Part shown: positions 1 to 6,913 of the stretch, in pieces
Layout of the letters: the number at the start of each line of letters is the position of its first letter
Numbering within the stretch: position 1 is the stretch's first letter
Assembly (NCBI GenBank): GCA_019423265.1
Contig: JAHZBS010000027.1
Coordinates: 1 to 17,234 of the forward strand
Reading direction: 5' to 3'
DNA: 17,234 nt
DNA from: Clostridiales bacterium
Lineage (GTDB): Bacteria; Bacillota_A; Clostridia; Lachnospirales; Bianqueaceae
Notes under the pieces: model-generated
The model's input: only the letters and a program-made list of their open reading frames with translations
Told to the model about the DNA's origin: nothing
Database searches by the model: none
Program-made: the position numbers and the translations under genes

Positions 1-716
1 CGAAAAACATGATTGCTCTCTGCAAAGAATACGGGGTGAAACGGATGCTCTATGTCAGCTCCGTCCATGCGATTCCGGAAGGGGATCGCCTAAAAGTATT
101 GCGGGAGGTCAAACGATTTTCGCCGGACTGGGTTGTAGGCGGCTATGCCAAGACGAAAGCGGAAGCGACACAGGCGGTTTTGGATGCGGTCAGGGAGGGG
201 TTGGACGCGGTGGTAGTACATCCGTCTGGCATCCTAGGCCCCTATGACGCTTCAGGCAATTATCTTGTTCAAATGGTGGAGGACTATATTGCGGGTAAAT
301 TGCCAGCCTGCGTAAAGGGCGGGTACGATTTCGTCGATGTCCGGGATGTGGCCTTGGGGTGTCTCATGGCAGCGGAGAAGGGAAAAAGCGGCGAATGTTA
401 TATTCTGTCCAACCGACATTATGAGGTTAAGGAGATTCTCCGGATCGCGCGCGCAGTCGGCGGCGGCCGGCGTCTTCCGGTGTTGCCCATGTGGATGGCC
501 AGGGGAGCGGCACCCCTTATGGGATGGATCTCCCGGTGTAGACAGGAACGCCCTCTCTACACAAAATATTCCCTGTACACGCTCTCCAGCAATGATCGTT
601 TTAGCCATGACAAAGCGACAAGGGATCTAGCGTATCAGCCCCGGGATCTGTACCAGACGATTCGGGATACGATAGCTTGGATCCGCGGTCCCAAAGCCGC
701 CATGGCGTCCGCTTAA
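1..716 (+). CDS. NAD-dependent epimerase/reductase (extended SDR), 5' truncated by window edge
   Basis: The reading frame is open to the left edge (codons start at base 3), so the N-terminal Rossmann glycine motif lies outside the window; the methionine at 9 is internal. The visible part shows the extended short-chain dehydrogenase signature: a strand ending in YVSSVHAIPE, supplying the catalytic Ser, then YAKTK with the catalytic Tyr-x3-Lys. HPSGILGPYD and FVDVRDVALG follow, as in NAD-dependent epimerases and dihydroflavonol-4-reductase-like enzymes. The substrate cannot be told from sequence. The C-terminal 50 or so residues (KYSLYTLSSNDRFSHDKATRDLAYQPR) match the usual end of this family. 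The stop codon (714-716) overlaps the stop of the convergent transporter gene (713-715). The protein is probably soluble and cytoplasmic. Family assignment is firm; function is open. Confidence 0.85.
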   Translation, partial: KNMIALCKEYGVKRMLYVSSVHAIPEGDRLKVLREVKRFSPDWVVGGYAKTKAEATQAVLDAVREGLDAVVVHPSGILGPYDASGNYLVQMVEDYIAGKLPACVKGGYDFVDVRDVALGCLMAAEKGKSGECYILSNRHYEVKEILRIARAVGGGRRLPVLPMWMARGAAPLMGWISRCRQERPLYTKYSLYTLSSNDRFSHDKATRDLAYQPRDLYQTIRDTIAWIRGPKAAMASA

Positions 717-1579
717 AAGTTGACGAGCAATAGCATGGTTCCGCCCACCAGGAGGAGAAATCCGATCAAAGCCCTGGTGGGCAATTTTTCTTTCAGCACG
801 ACGCGGGAGAACACAATTGTGATAACGATGCTCAGCTTATCGATAGGCGCGACGATACTGGCCTGGCCCTCCTGTAGCGCCTGATAGTAAAAAAGCCAGG
901 ACAGACCGGTGGCAAACCCGGATAGAACGATGAAGAGGGCGCTTCTGCGGTCGATGTTCTTGATCGCCCGCTGTTTCCCCTGGGCAAAGACAATGGCCCA
1001 GGCCAGAATCAAGACAACGACAGTGCGGATGGCAGTCCCGAGGTTGGACTCCACGTTTTCAATTCCAACCTTGGCTAAGATGGAGGTCGCCGCGGCGAAC
1101 ACGGCGGACAGCACCGCATAAAGCAGCCACGCTTTTCCGGAGGGTTCCTCACCGTCGGATTCCTGTTTTTGGATCATCAGATACGTGCCGATTGCGATGG
1201 CCGCCATGCTCAAGACTTTGGATACGCGGAGGGGCTCATGGAGAAATACAATGGCCATGAGCATAGTCAGTAAGATGCTGGACTTGTCAATAGGGACAAC
1301 CTTGTTGATATCTCCTAACTGGAGAGCCCTGAAATAGCAGATCCAGGAGGCGCCGGTGCTCAAACCTGACAGGATTAGGAAGGCCAGACTTTTGGGCTGA
1401 ATCTGGGCGAGGGTGTTCTGTGAGCCGGCGATGAACACCATAGCCCAGGCGAAGAGGACCACGACGATGGTTCGAAGCGCAGTGGCAAGGTGAGAATCTG
1501 TATTTTGGATTCCGATTTTGGCTAAGATGGCGGTAATTCCCGCAAACAGTGCAGAGAGAAACGCATAGACAATCCACAT
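713..1579 (-). CDS. EamA/DMT-family transporter with two highly similar halves
   Basis: A 288-residue integral membrane protein with about ten hydrophobic segments, the usual length for drug/metabolite (EamA) transporters. It consists of two repeats. Residues about 2-54 and about 150-200 align with roughly 58% identity by eye, for example ALRTIVVVLFAWAMVF against AIRTVVVLILAWAIVF. Each half contains a conserved LAKxGIxN segment. The start at 1579 is preferred over an in-frame ATG at 1648 because the upstream ATG overlaps the -35 box of this gene's own promoter. The 1579 start has an AAAAAGGA ribosome site about 10 bases upstream, and translation then begins directly at the first membrane segment (MWIVYAFLSALFAG). 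The substrate is unknown; members export or import metabolites by secondary transport. The gene is transcribed divergently from the MGMT gene. Confidence 0.85.
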   Translation of the reverse strand: MWIVYAFLSALFAGITAILAKIGIQNTDSHLATALRTIVVVLFAWAMVFIAGSQNTLAQIQPKSLAFLILSGLSTGASWICYFRALQLGDINKVVPIDKSSILLTMLMAIVFLHEPLRVSKVLSMAAIAIGTYLMIQKQESDGEEPSGKAWLLYAVLSAVFAAATSILAKVGIENVESNLGTAIRTVVVLILAWAIVFAQGKQRAIKNIDRRSALFIVLSGFATGLSWLFYYQALQEGQASIVAPIDKLSIVITIVFSRVVLKEKLPTRALIGFLLLVGGTMLLLVNF

Positions 1580-1618
1580 GAAGATCGCGTCCTTTTTATC
1601 AGTATGGGTATCATCTCT

Positions 1619-1648
1619 ATCATATCGCGTTCCAAAGGGTGGTGTCAA
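1619..1648 (-). promoter_or_regulatory. Promoter of the EamA transporter gene
   Basis: On the minus strand, TTGACA (1643-1648) and TATGAT (1619-1624) are separated by 18 bases. They sit about 40 bases upstream of the start at 1579. The -35 box lies only 11 bases from the -35 box of the divergent promoter. Confidence 0.6.
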
Positions 1649-1659
1649 GGGGAGAGAGC

Positions 1660-1688
1660 TTGACTTTATTCGATAATCTTGTCATAAT
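1660..1688 (+). promoter_or_regulatory. Promoter of the MGMT-family gene
   Basis: TTGACT (1660-1665) and CATAAT (1683-1688) are separated by 17 bases, giving five of six matches in each box. The predicted transcript starts near 1695, about 38 bases before the ATG at 1733. Confidence 0.6.
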
Positions 1689-1732
1689 GGAGACACTTGA
1701 GAAGATATCCCCAAAATGTGAGGAGAAGCGGC

Positions 1733-2050
1733 ATGAAGGATTCTATTTTTCAGACGGTCTATGAACTCGTAAAACAGATTCCCCCAGGAAAAGTATCAAC
1801 CTACGGGCAGATTGCTTTTTTGATGGGCAATCCAAGGCTATCGCGGGTAGTGGGGTATGCGCTTCACGGAAACCGCGATCCGGAGGTCCCCTGCCACAGG
1901 GTCGTCAATCGAAAAGGGGAGCTGTCCCGCACCTTTCTTGTGGACGGCGTTCAGGAACAGCGCCTTTTGCTGGAAATGGAGGGCGTACCCTTTACGGAGG
2001 AAGGAACGGTGGCAATATCCCGCTGTCTATGGGAAGGGCCAGTGTCATGA
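1733..2050 (+). CDS. MGMT-family DNA alkyl-repair / alkyltransferase-like protein
   Basis: This 105-residue protein corresponds to the C-terminal DNA-binding and active-site domain of O6-alkylguanine-DNA alkyltransferases, without the N-terminal ribonuclease-H-like domain. It reads IPPGKVSTYGQIA (the winged helix entry), then RVVGYALHGN, then PCHRVVNRKGEL. The PCHR motif keeps the acceptor cysteine, whereas classical alkyltransferase-like (Atl) proteins have Trp or Ala there. The protein could therefore accept alkyl groups, or it could only bind lesions and flag them for excision repair. The start is set by AGGAG at 1721-1725, seven bases before ATG 1733; an ATG at 1697 lies next to the predicted transcript start and lacks such a site. 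The gene is monocistronic with its own promoter. Confidence 0.85.
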   Translation: MKDSIFQTVYELVKQIPPGKVSTYGQIAFLMGNPRLSRVVGYALHGNRDPEVPCHRVVNRKGELSRTFLVDGVQEQRLLLEMEGVPFTEEGTVAISRCLWEGPVS

Positions 2051-2084
2051 CCCAAAATTGTATTACCAAAATTAGGTAAAATAC

Positions 2085-2113
2085 TTGACAGATTATGGAA
2101 AATCCGCTATATT
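2085..2113 (+). promoter_or_regulatory. Strong promoter of the radical SAM/PqqD cluster
   Basis: A perfect TTGACA (2085-2090) is followed after 17 bases by TATATT (2108-2113). The predicted start is near 2120, leaving a leader of about 28 bases to TTG 2148. No operator symmetry was seen around it. Confidence 0.75.
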
Positions 2114-2147
2114 AGAAACGAATATGTGAAAAAAAGGTTGAAATTGC

Positions 2148-2990
2148 TTGGCAGGAAGGATTGATATCTCAGGAATGAAGCGATATTTAGACCGTCCCCA
2201 TATGTGCCCTGTGGTGGAGCTTGATTTGGACGACCCCCATTTAGAATCCGTATTGTCCCTACAGTATGGACGCTATCTGCGCAGGGAGCCAGGAGACGTT
2301 CCGGCTGGATTACATATTATAGAAGAGCGCATAGACGAGAGTCAATATACTATCAAGGCATGCGGTGAGACGAAGGTTACAGAATATCCGCTCTCCGAGA
2401 TCGATGATATTCTATACGACCACAACCAGGTTGAGGATCAATTTTTTGGACTCCACGCCGGCGCGGTGGCGAGAGGGGAGAGAGCCTATATTTTTGCGGC
2501 GCCGACGACGGCGGGCAAGACAACCCTCACCACATACCTTGTACAGCAGGGGTTTTCCTATGTCACCGATGACTGTGTCCTAATCCATATGGACACCTTC
2601 CAGATCACCCCATATCCGAAGCCAGTTCACCTGCGGGACGGAGGATTCGCGGTTCTATCTCAGATGGGGATGTTGCCTCCTGAGATGGAGCATTGCCGTC
2701 ACGAAGGGGTGGAGCGGTATATTTTTACACCGGAGAACCAGGCGGCGGGGCAGCTCGAGATCGGAGCTCTATTTTTTATTGAGCGGACGGAAAAGGAAAA
2801 TCAGGTTATCCCCCTACCCCCCTTGGAGGCAATGCAGATGCTCATGAAAGGCCCCATTGCGCACCGAAAGGTGGACAGCCGGTATCTCAGATTCCTAGCG
2901 GAGCTCAGCAAGCGGAGATGCAAGCGGCTTCAGTATAGCAGCATGGAGTATGTCAAAGGGTGGATTGAAGAGGATATGGCCCATGGATGA
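2148..2990 (+). CDS. HprK-like P-loop kinase of a RiPP-type cluster
   Basis: The 280-residue protein resembles the P-loop kinase domain of HPr kinase/PEP carboxykinase-like proteins found beside PqqD and radical SAM genes. It has GLHAGAV (101-107), a P-loop AAPTTAGKTTL (117-127, Lys124, Thr125) and YVTDDCVLI with paired Asp141-142, followed by KPVHLRDG. A true HprK has a longer N-terminal domain and acts on HPr Ser46. This one has no HPr-specific features I can point to, and relatives in lasso-peptide and other RiPP clusters phosphorylate peptides or small molecules, so its substrate is unknown. The start is probably TTG 2148, with AAGG at 2134-2137; an in-frame stop lies just upstream. The alternative is ATG 2175, which has GGAAGGA about 14 bases upstream. 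The 3' end overlaps the next gene by 8 bases. Confidence 0.75.
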   Translation: MAGRIDISGMKRYLDRPHMCPVVELDLDDPHLESVLSLQYGRYLRREPGDVPAGLHIIEERIDESQYTIKACGETKVTEYPLSEIDDILYDHNQVEDQFFGLHAGAVARGERAYIFAAPTTAGKTTLTTYLVQQGFSYVTDDCVLIHMDTFQITPYPKPVHLRDGGFAVLSQMGMLPPEMEHCRHEGVERYIFTPENQAAGQLEIGALFFIERTEKENQVIPLPPLEAMQMLMKGPIAHRKVDSRYLRFLAELSKRRCKRLQYSSMEYVKGWIEEDMAHG

Positions 2991-3441
2991 GGAAATTCTT
3001 CGAAAAATTTTGATTGCCAGGGCAAAGGCTCAAAATAAGAAGCCTTTTACCGTATCGGTGACTGGCAGCAGTATGGAACCGATCTTGTACGAGGGCGATC
3101 ACGTCACGGTCCTCCCCCAAGTGGCGTATGAGGTTGGCGATATTCTCGTTTACTATTATAAACAGGAGGGATTGCTGGTCCATCGCCTCTTAAAGATCCA
3201 GGACAGCCGCTATTTCTGCAAGGGGGATAACGCGCTCCGCTTGGAGGACGTGGACCGGGACGCGATTGTCGGGGCGGTGCAGCTGGAGCAGGACCCTCAC
3301 CGCACACGAGAGTTCATCCAGCTGTCTCTCGATGTGAATGCGGTATTCTGCCATACGGGCTACAACCGGGCGAGGACGCTGCAAAGTGAAACATATCAGC
3401 TGTACCATACAAAATACTTAAGAAAAGAGGAAATGGCATGA
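2983..3441 (+). CDS. Soluble S24/S26-family peptidase (ER/SipW-type Ser-His)
   Basis: The 152-residue protein has VTGSSMEPILYEGD, the serine box of LexA/signal-peptidase-like enzymes with nucleophile Ser30 before Met31. VGDILVYY, LLVHRLLKI (His67) and FCKGDNA (Asp82) follow. The His in place of the general-base Lys, together with the KGDNA box, resembles the archaeal/ER (SipW) type of signal peptidase. No membrane segment is seen, so it is probably cytoplasmic. In this context it could remove a leader peptide or process a partner protein; that role is inferred. The start at 2983 has GAAGAGGA at 2967-2973 and overlaps the kinase stop codon (ATGGATGA). The methionine at 2950 lacks a good site. 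Family assignment is firm, but proteolytic activity has to be assumed. Confidence 0.75.
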   Translation: MDEEILRKILIARAKAQNKKPFTVSVTGSSMEPILYEGDHVTVLPQVAYEVGDILVYYYKQEGLLVHRLLKIQDSRYFCKGDNALRLEDVDRDAIVGAVQLEQDPHRTREFIQLSLDVNAVFCHTGYNRARTLQSETYQLYHTKYLRKEEMA

Positions 3442-3701
3442 CCGTTGTGAAAAATAAAGAGATGGAGTACATTCAGGTGGACGAGAAGAGCCTGGTCATC
3501 TATGATCCGGACTTAGGCGACACGCATTTTATCGACGAGGTAGGGCAGAGTATTCTAAATCTCATGGATGAGGAAATAACCGTCGATGCGCTGGTGGAGA
3601 CGCTCTCCCAGATGTATATTTCCGAGGGGGATGAAATCCGGCGCGACGTGGAGGCCTTTCTGAACGAGTTGATTGAGAAAAAGGTTGTCGTCGCCCTATG
3701 A
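3438..3701 (+). CDS. PqqD-like RiPP recognition element (peptide chaperone)
   Basis: An 87-residue acidic protein typical in length for PqqD-family chaperones (about 85-95 residues). It begins with a beta-rich segment (EYIQVDEKSLVIYDPDLGDTHFIDEVG) and then a helical segment (ILNLMDEEITVDALVETLSQMY, VEAFLNELIEKKVVV), which is the winged-helix-like fold that grips leader peptides and presents them to radical SAM enzymes. The start overlaps the peptidase stop as ATGA (3438-3441), and its own stop overlaps the radical SAM start in the same way. This coupling suggests near-equal synthesis of PqqD-like protein and radical SAM enzyme. GAGGAA lies just upstream of the start. Confidence 0.85.
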   Translation: MTVVKNKEMEYIQVDEKSLVIYDPDLGDTHFIDEVGQSILNLMDEEITVDALVETLSQMYISEGDEIRRDVEAFLNELIEKKVVVAL

Positions 3702-4720
3702 GAATCCGCACTGCCTATATTGAGATCACCAATCAATGCAATTTTGATTGTGCCACCTGTTATAATCGCTCCGGTCGAAATCATGACACGCTTGAACTCT
3801 CCGCAACACAGATAAGGGAGATGGCGGCCCGCTTGACGGCGGAATTTGGATGCCAGAGAATCTTATTGGCGGGAGGGGAGCCCTGCCTGCATTCGCAGTT
3901 TCAAGAGATTCTGGGCCTTCGGGAAGAGTTCCCCCATGTTGAACTTGGCGTCGTGACGAATGGCAGCATCCAGGAGGAATGCCTCATCGAGCGCTATTTG
4001 CAGGATGAAAAGATGTCCGTTCAGTTGAGTTTGGACGGCTCCTGTGAGAGAGTCAACGCGAGAACGAGGGGCGCTGGCCACTTCCAACCCGCCCAGGACT
4101 TTATCCGGAGACTAACGGCAACAGGGAGGAGGCCGTTAGTCAAAATGGTGATCTCCAAGCTGAATTATGATGATGTCGAGGCATTTTTTCGCATGGTAGC
4201 GTCGCTCCGCGCCACGCCCGAGTATGCGTTCATCAACTGCAACGGCAACGCGGTGGAGGAGTGGAACAGCAAGACGATATCGGCGCAGGAAAAATTAAAA
4301 GTGCTCCGGTTGATCGATAGGCTCAACCAAGAATTGGGCGTGGAAGCGTTTCTCCCTGTGTGCAGCAGCGGCTGCCCATTGTCAGGGCCTGACGCGGAGT
4401 ATTCTGTGGCAATTAAAGTCAATGGAACCCTCCAGCCATGTCAGCTTCTGTACCATAACAAATATGCCATGGGAAACATTTTGTCGGACACAGAGGAGAC
4501 CATTGAGAATGGCGCCGCGCGGATCGCGGAGCTCGTCATCCAGCGAGAGCAGACAGACTACGGCTGTTCCCGCTGTCTGCTCCACAGCGGCTGCAAAAAA
4601 GGGTGTATGGCTCTAGCGGATTACCGGAATGGCGATCCCCTGGACAGCGATGGAGACTGTGAATTTCGAAAAATTCAGTTCTTGGGGTTTGATCTTCCCA
4701 GAAGCCAACCGGGGAAATAA
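3698..4720 (+). CDS. Radical SAM/SPASM peptide-modifying enzyme
   Basis: A 340-residue radical SAM protein. CNFDCATC supplies the SAM-cluster ligands Cys14, Cys18 and Cys21; LAGGEP (58-62) is the SAM-binding GGEP-type motif. The C-terminal part holds a full SPASM arrangement: Cys226, GTLQPC ending at Cys248, CSRCLLHSGCKKGC (Cys290, 293, 299, 303) and Cys321. These should bind two auxiliary [4Fe-4S] clusters. Cys222 is an extra cysteine near the first ligand. Such enzymes modify ribosomally made peptides (thioether, C-C or epimer formation) or mature enzymes, always through S-adenosylmethionine cleavage. The start overlaps the PqqD-like gene by ATGA and has only a weak AAGG about 13 bases upstream, so it is probably translated by coupling. 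The peptide substrate is not visible in this window. Confidence 0.92.
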   Translation: MRIRTAYIEITNQCNFDCATCYNRSGRNHDTLELSATQIREMAARLTAEFGCQRILLAGGEPCLHSQFQEILGLREEFPHVELGVVTNGSIQEECLIERYLQDEKMSVQLSLDGSCERVNARTRGAGHFQPAQDFIRRLTATGRRPLVKMVISKLNYDDVEAFFRMVASLRATPEYAFINCNGNAVEEWNSKTISAQEKLKVLRLIDRLNQELGVEAFLPVCSSGCPLSGPDAEYSVAIKVNGTLQPCQLLYHNKYAMGNILSDTEETIENGAARIAELVIQREQTDYGCSRCLLHSGCKKGCMALADYRNGDPLDSDGDCEFRKIQFLGFDLPRSQPGK

Positions 4721-4731
4721 GGAGACGGCAT

Positions 4732-5940
4732 ATGGATTCGATGAAAATTATGGGCTGTTTGGCGAGGACGATGGAGACGGATGTGGATACCCTGTTGCAG
4801 ATGCCGCCGACGTCGGATCTGTCCAAAGCGGGCTTAGAATCAATCAAATTTATACAATTTATTGTATTGCTGGAAGAAGAGATGGGGATCACCGTTCGGG
4901 ACAGCGATCTGCTGGTATCAAATTTTAATACGCGGGAGAAACTGTTTGCCACATTGTCCAAGTATGAGGAGCAGAATACAGCGCTAAAAAAGTGTTTGGT
5001 GGTGGACTGCGACAATGTGCTCTGGCTTGGCGTTGCAGCGGAAGATGGGGTGGAGCAGATCCGAATCGAAGCGGAGCAGCTGCGGTTCCAAAACTTGCTG
5101 GTGGACCTGTATGAGCGGGGGGTGCTGCTATGCCTGTGCAGCAAAAATGACGGCGATATCCTTCAGCAAGTTTGGGAGGCACATCCCGATATGCCGTTAA
5201 AACGGCGTCATATCATTCGGGAGAAAGTGAACTGGAAAGATAAAGCGGACAACATCCGCGAGCTGGCCTGTGAACTGAATCTGGGGTTAGACAGTTTTGT
5301 ATTCGTGGATGATCAGCCATATGAGTTGGGACTGGCCCAACTGTTTCTGCCACAGGTTGAAGTCGTACAGGCGGATTACGGCCACCCTGAGTTCATTGAA
5401 TATGTGGCCAGCCTGTTCACAAACTTTGCTGCGTCTGGGGGCGTCAACAGGACGGAACTGTACCGGCAGCAGAAGGAACGGGAGAGAATGAAGGCCCGAT
5501 TCTATACGCTGCATGAGTATAATGCGTACCTCCAAACGGAAGTTGACTGTCGCTTGGCGCGGCGGGAAGATTGCGACAGACTGTCAGAGCTTTCCATGAG
5601 GACCAATCAATTCAACTTAGCCCAGAGCCGCTACACGCCTGAAGATTTGTACCGGCTGCTGGAAGATCCGAACTATCATATTTTTTGTCTGTCCGCCAAG
5701 GACCGGTTTGGCGATATGGGGATTGTGGCCATGGCCGTCCTCCGGGAAGAGGCAGCCGACTGTGTGCTGGAAGGGTTGATGGTATCTTGCCGGGTATTTG
5801 GCCGCGGGTTTGAAACGATTTTGTTGGACACAGTCAAACAGGCGGCGGGGACGAAAACCCTGCGCGGACGCTATATAAAAAACGCAAAGAACGCCAGATA
5901 TGAAGCGTATTACCCAGATAACGGAATTTTAACAGTGTAA
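4732..5940 (+). CDS. ACP-FkbH (HAD-IIIC)-GNAT-like fusion protein
   Basis: A 402-residue protein with three parts. Residues about 1-80 are an acyl/peptidyl carrier-like domain; GLESIKF places the phosphopantetheine serine at Ser37, followed by LLEEEMGI as in ACPs. Residues about 86-235 are an HAD-IIIC domain of the FkbH kind: VVDCDNVLW (Asp92, Asp94), LCSKND (135-140), KADNI (171-175) and FVDDQPYE (191-198). Residues about 255-400 are the GNAT-like C-terminus usual in FkbH proteins, with the signature RTNQFNLAQSRY. FkbH proteins load a glyceryl unit derived from 1,3-bisphosphoglycerate onto a carrier protein, so this protein could carry both acceptor and loader. Which acyl group is loaded and what it is passed to are unknown. 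AAGGAG at 4719-4724 sets the start, 11 bases after the radical SAM stop. Confidence 0.85.
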   Translation: MDSMKIMGCLARTMETDVDTLLQMPPTSDLSKAGLESIKFIQFIVLLEEEMGITVRDSDLLVSNFNTREKLFATLSKYEEQNTALKKCLVVDCDNVLWLGVAAEDGVEQIRIEAEQLRFQNLLVDLYERGVLLCLCSKNDGDILQQVWEAHPDMPLKRRHIIREKVNWKDKADNIRELACELNLGLDSFVFVDDQPYELGLAQLFLPQVEVVQADYGHPEFIEYVASLFTNFAASGGVNRTELYRQQKERERMKARFYTLHEYNAYLQTEVDCRLARREDCDRLSELSMRTNQFNLAQSRYTPEDLYRLLEDPNYHIFCLSAKDRFGDMGIVAMAVLREEAADCVLEGLMVSCRVFGRGFETILLDTVKQAAGTKTLRGRYIKNAKNARYEAYYPDNGILTV

Positions 5941-5963
5941 TCTTGAATAGCCAAAAAAGTTTG

Positions 5964-6023
5964 CGCAGGAGCTGCCCTAAAACTATGAAGTCTTGAATTC
6001 ATAGTTTTAGGGCAGCTCCTGCG
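5964..6023. terminator. 26-bp perfect inverted repeat ending the cluster's first transcript
   Basis: Arms 5964-5989 and 5998-6023 are perfectly complementary over 26 bp with an 8-base loop. TCTTTTAG follows on the plus strand; A6 at 5953-5958 would be a T-run for the minus strand. This fits a terminator, possibly bidirectional, but the stem is much longer than usual and the plus-strand T-run is short. Confidence 0.6.
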
Positions 6024-6080
6024 GTCTTTTAGAGAAACGAATCGTATTTGCCGGGGATTACGCAATGTATAGAATTTACA

Positions 6081-6109
6081 TTGACAAAGAGTAATTTGTG
6101 TAGTAAAAT
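6081..6109 (+). promoter_or_regulatory. Promoter of the sigma-like gene
   Basis: TTGACA (6081-6086) and TAAAAT (6104-6109) are separated by 17 bases. The gene after the hairpin therefore has its own promoter, followed by an A/T-rich leader of about 70 bases. Confidence 0.65.
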
Positions 6110-6184
6110 TAATTAAATATCATATAAATAAATTGATGTGAAAATAATAAAATGTTAATTATACAACAATAAGGGGCTGCTTTT

Positions 6185-6721
6185 ATGGAATTGACAGTGT
6201 TGGTCAACCAGTCCAGCTTGTTCAAGGAAGTGTTGACGGAGGTCTTTGACGTTTTGTATCGCTATTCCTATGAGAAGCTGCTGGACAAGGAGAGAGCGCA
6301 GTCGGTGTTGCACGCGGCGATTCTTACGGCCTATGACAATGCGAAGCCATTTATGGATACGAAACACGTGATGAGAAATTGGATCATCCGCGTGGTCAAA
6401 AAATATATTGAGTACGAGCGAAAGATGCGTCCGGTCTACAGGAGGGCCGGAAATACGGTTATATCCATCTGCCAAGCGGCGGCTGTGGAAGAGGATTCCG
6501 GCTTGCAGCCTTTGTTTGAGCAGTATTTGGATTCGGTGCTAAAGGATGTCATTGGAGGGATGAAAGAGCAGCACCAGATCATATTGCAGAAGCATTATAT
6601 GGAAGATCTGCCGTTAGAGAGGATCGCGGACGAATTTGGGACAAGTATAGTGGAGGTTAAAAAACAGGACCGGCTGGCAAAGCTAATTTTTCAAGAAAGA
6701 CTATTTACATATATTTGGTAA
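6185..6721 (+). CDS. Divergent ECF-like sigma factor / sigma-related regulator
   Basis: A 178-residue protein. The region KERAQSVLHAAILTAYDN...WIIRVVKKYIEYER (about residues 36-80) resembles sigma-70 region 2, and KEQHQIILQKHYMEDLPLERIADEFGTSIVEV (about 127-158) resembles the region 4 helix-turn-helix. It aligns by eye with the ECF-like protein encoded at 13985-14497: both carry AQ-x2-(V/L)H-x2-AI-x2-AY-x-N followed by a WI...Y segment, so they are probably one subfamily. The recognition helix is not of a familiar ECF group. AAGGGG at 6171-6176, eight bases before ATG, supports the start. Lying between the modifying genes and the exporter, it is likely a regulator of this cluster. I see no anti-sigma gene beside it. 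Confidence 0.65.
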   Translation: MELTVLVNQSSLFKEVLTEVFDVLYRYSYEKLLDKERAQSVLHAAILTAYDNAKPFMDTKHVMRNWIIRVVKKYIEYERKMRPVYRRAGNTVISICQAAAVEEDSGLQPLFEQYLDSVLKDVIGGMKEQHQIILQKHYMEDLPLERIADEFGTSIVEVKKQDRLAKLIFQERLFTYIW

Positions 6722-6794
6722 TTTCTAACTTATTAATTTAAAATAAAAACTCCTTGACCGGCGGACGAATAACGGGTGGGGAGTGACGGCGATC

Positions 6795-6823
6795 TTGCGC
6801 GAAATATACAGGTGTGATATAAT
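6795..6823 (+). promoter_or_regulatory. Extended -10 promoter of the MFS gene
   Basis: A perfect extended -10, TGATATAAT (TATAAT at 6818-6823), has a weak TTGCGC -35 17 bases upstream. A short hairpin (arms 6832-6837 and 6843-6848) lies in the leader. Confidence 0.6.
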
Positions 6824-6913
6824 AGCGGCCGTGGAGAGAGAATCTCCATACAAATAGCCGTGTGAAAATAGGTGATGGAGCTTATTTTTCATGCGATCTT
6901 CGGAGGTCCTAAC

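Noticed and set aside
2148..2990. Reading the kinase as a genuine HPr kinase/phosphorylase (hprK).
   Set aside because: Its size, variant P-loop and position with PqqD and radical SAM genes fit the HprK-like proteins of modification clusters better.
4536..5144. A 202-codon antisense frame across the radical SAM/FkbH junction.
   Set aside because: Serine-rich shadow of two genes with clear motifs on the other strand.
6064..6093. Nine-residue frame MYRIYIDKE before the sigma-like gene, considered as a small peptide.
   Set aside because: No ribosome site, and it overlaps the promoter -35 box.
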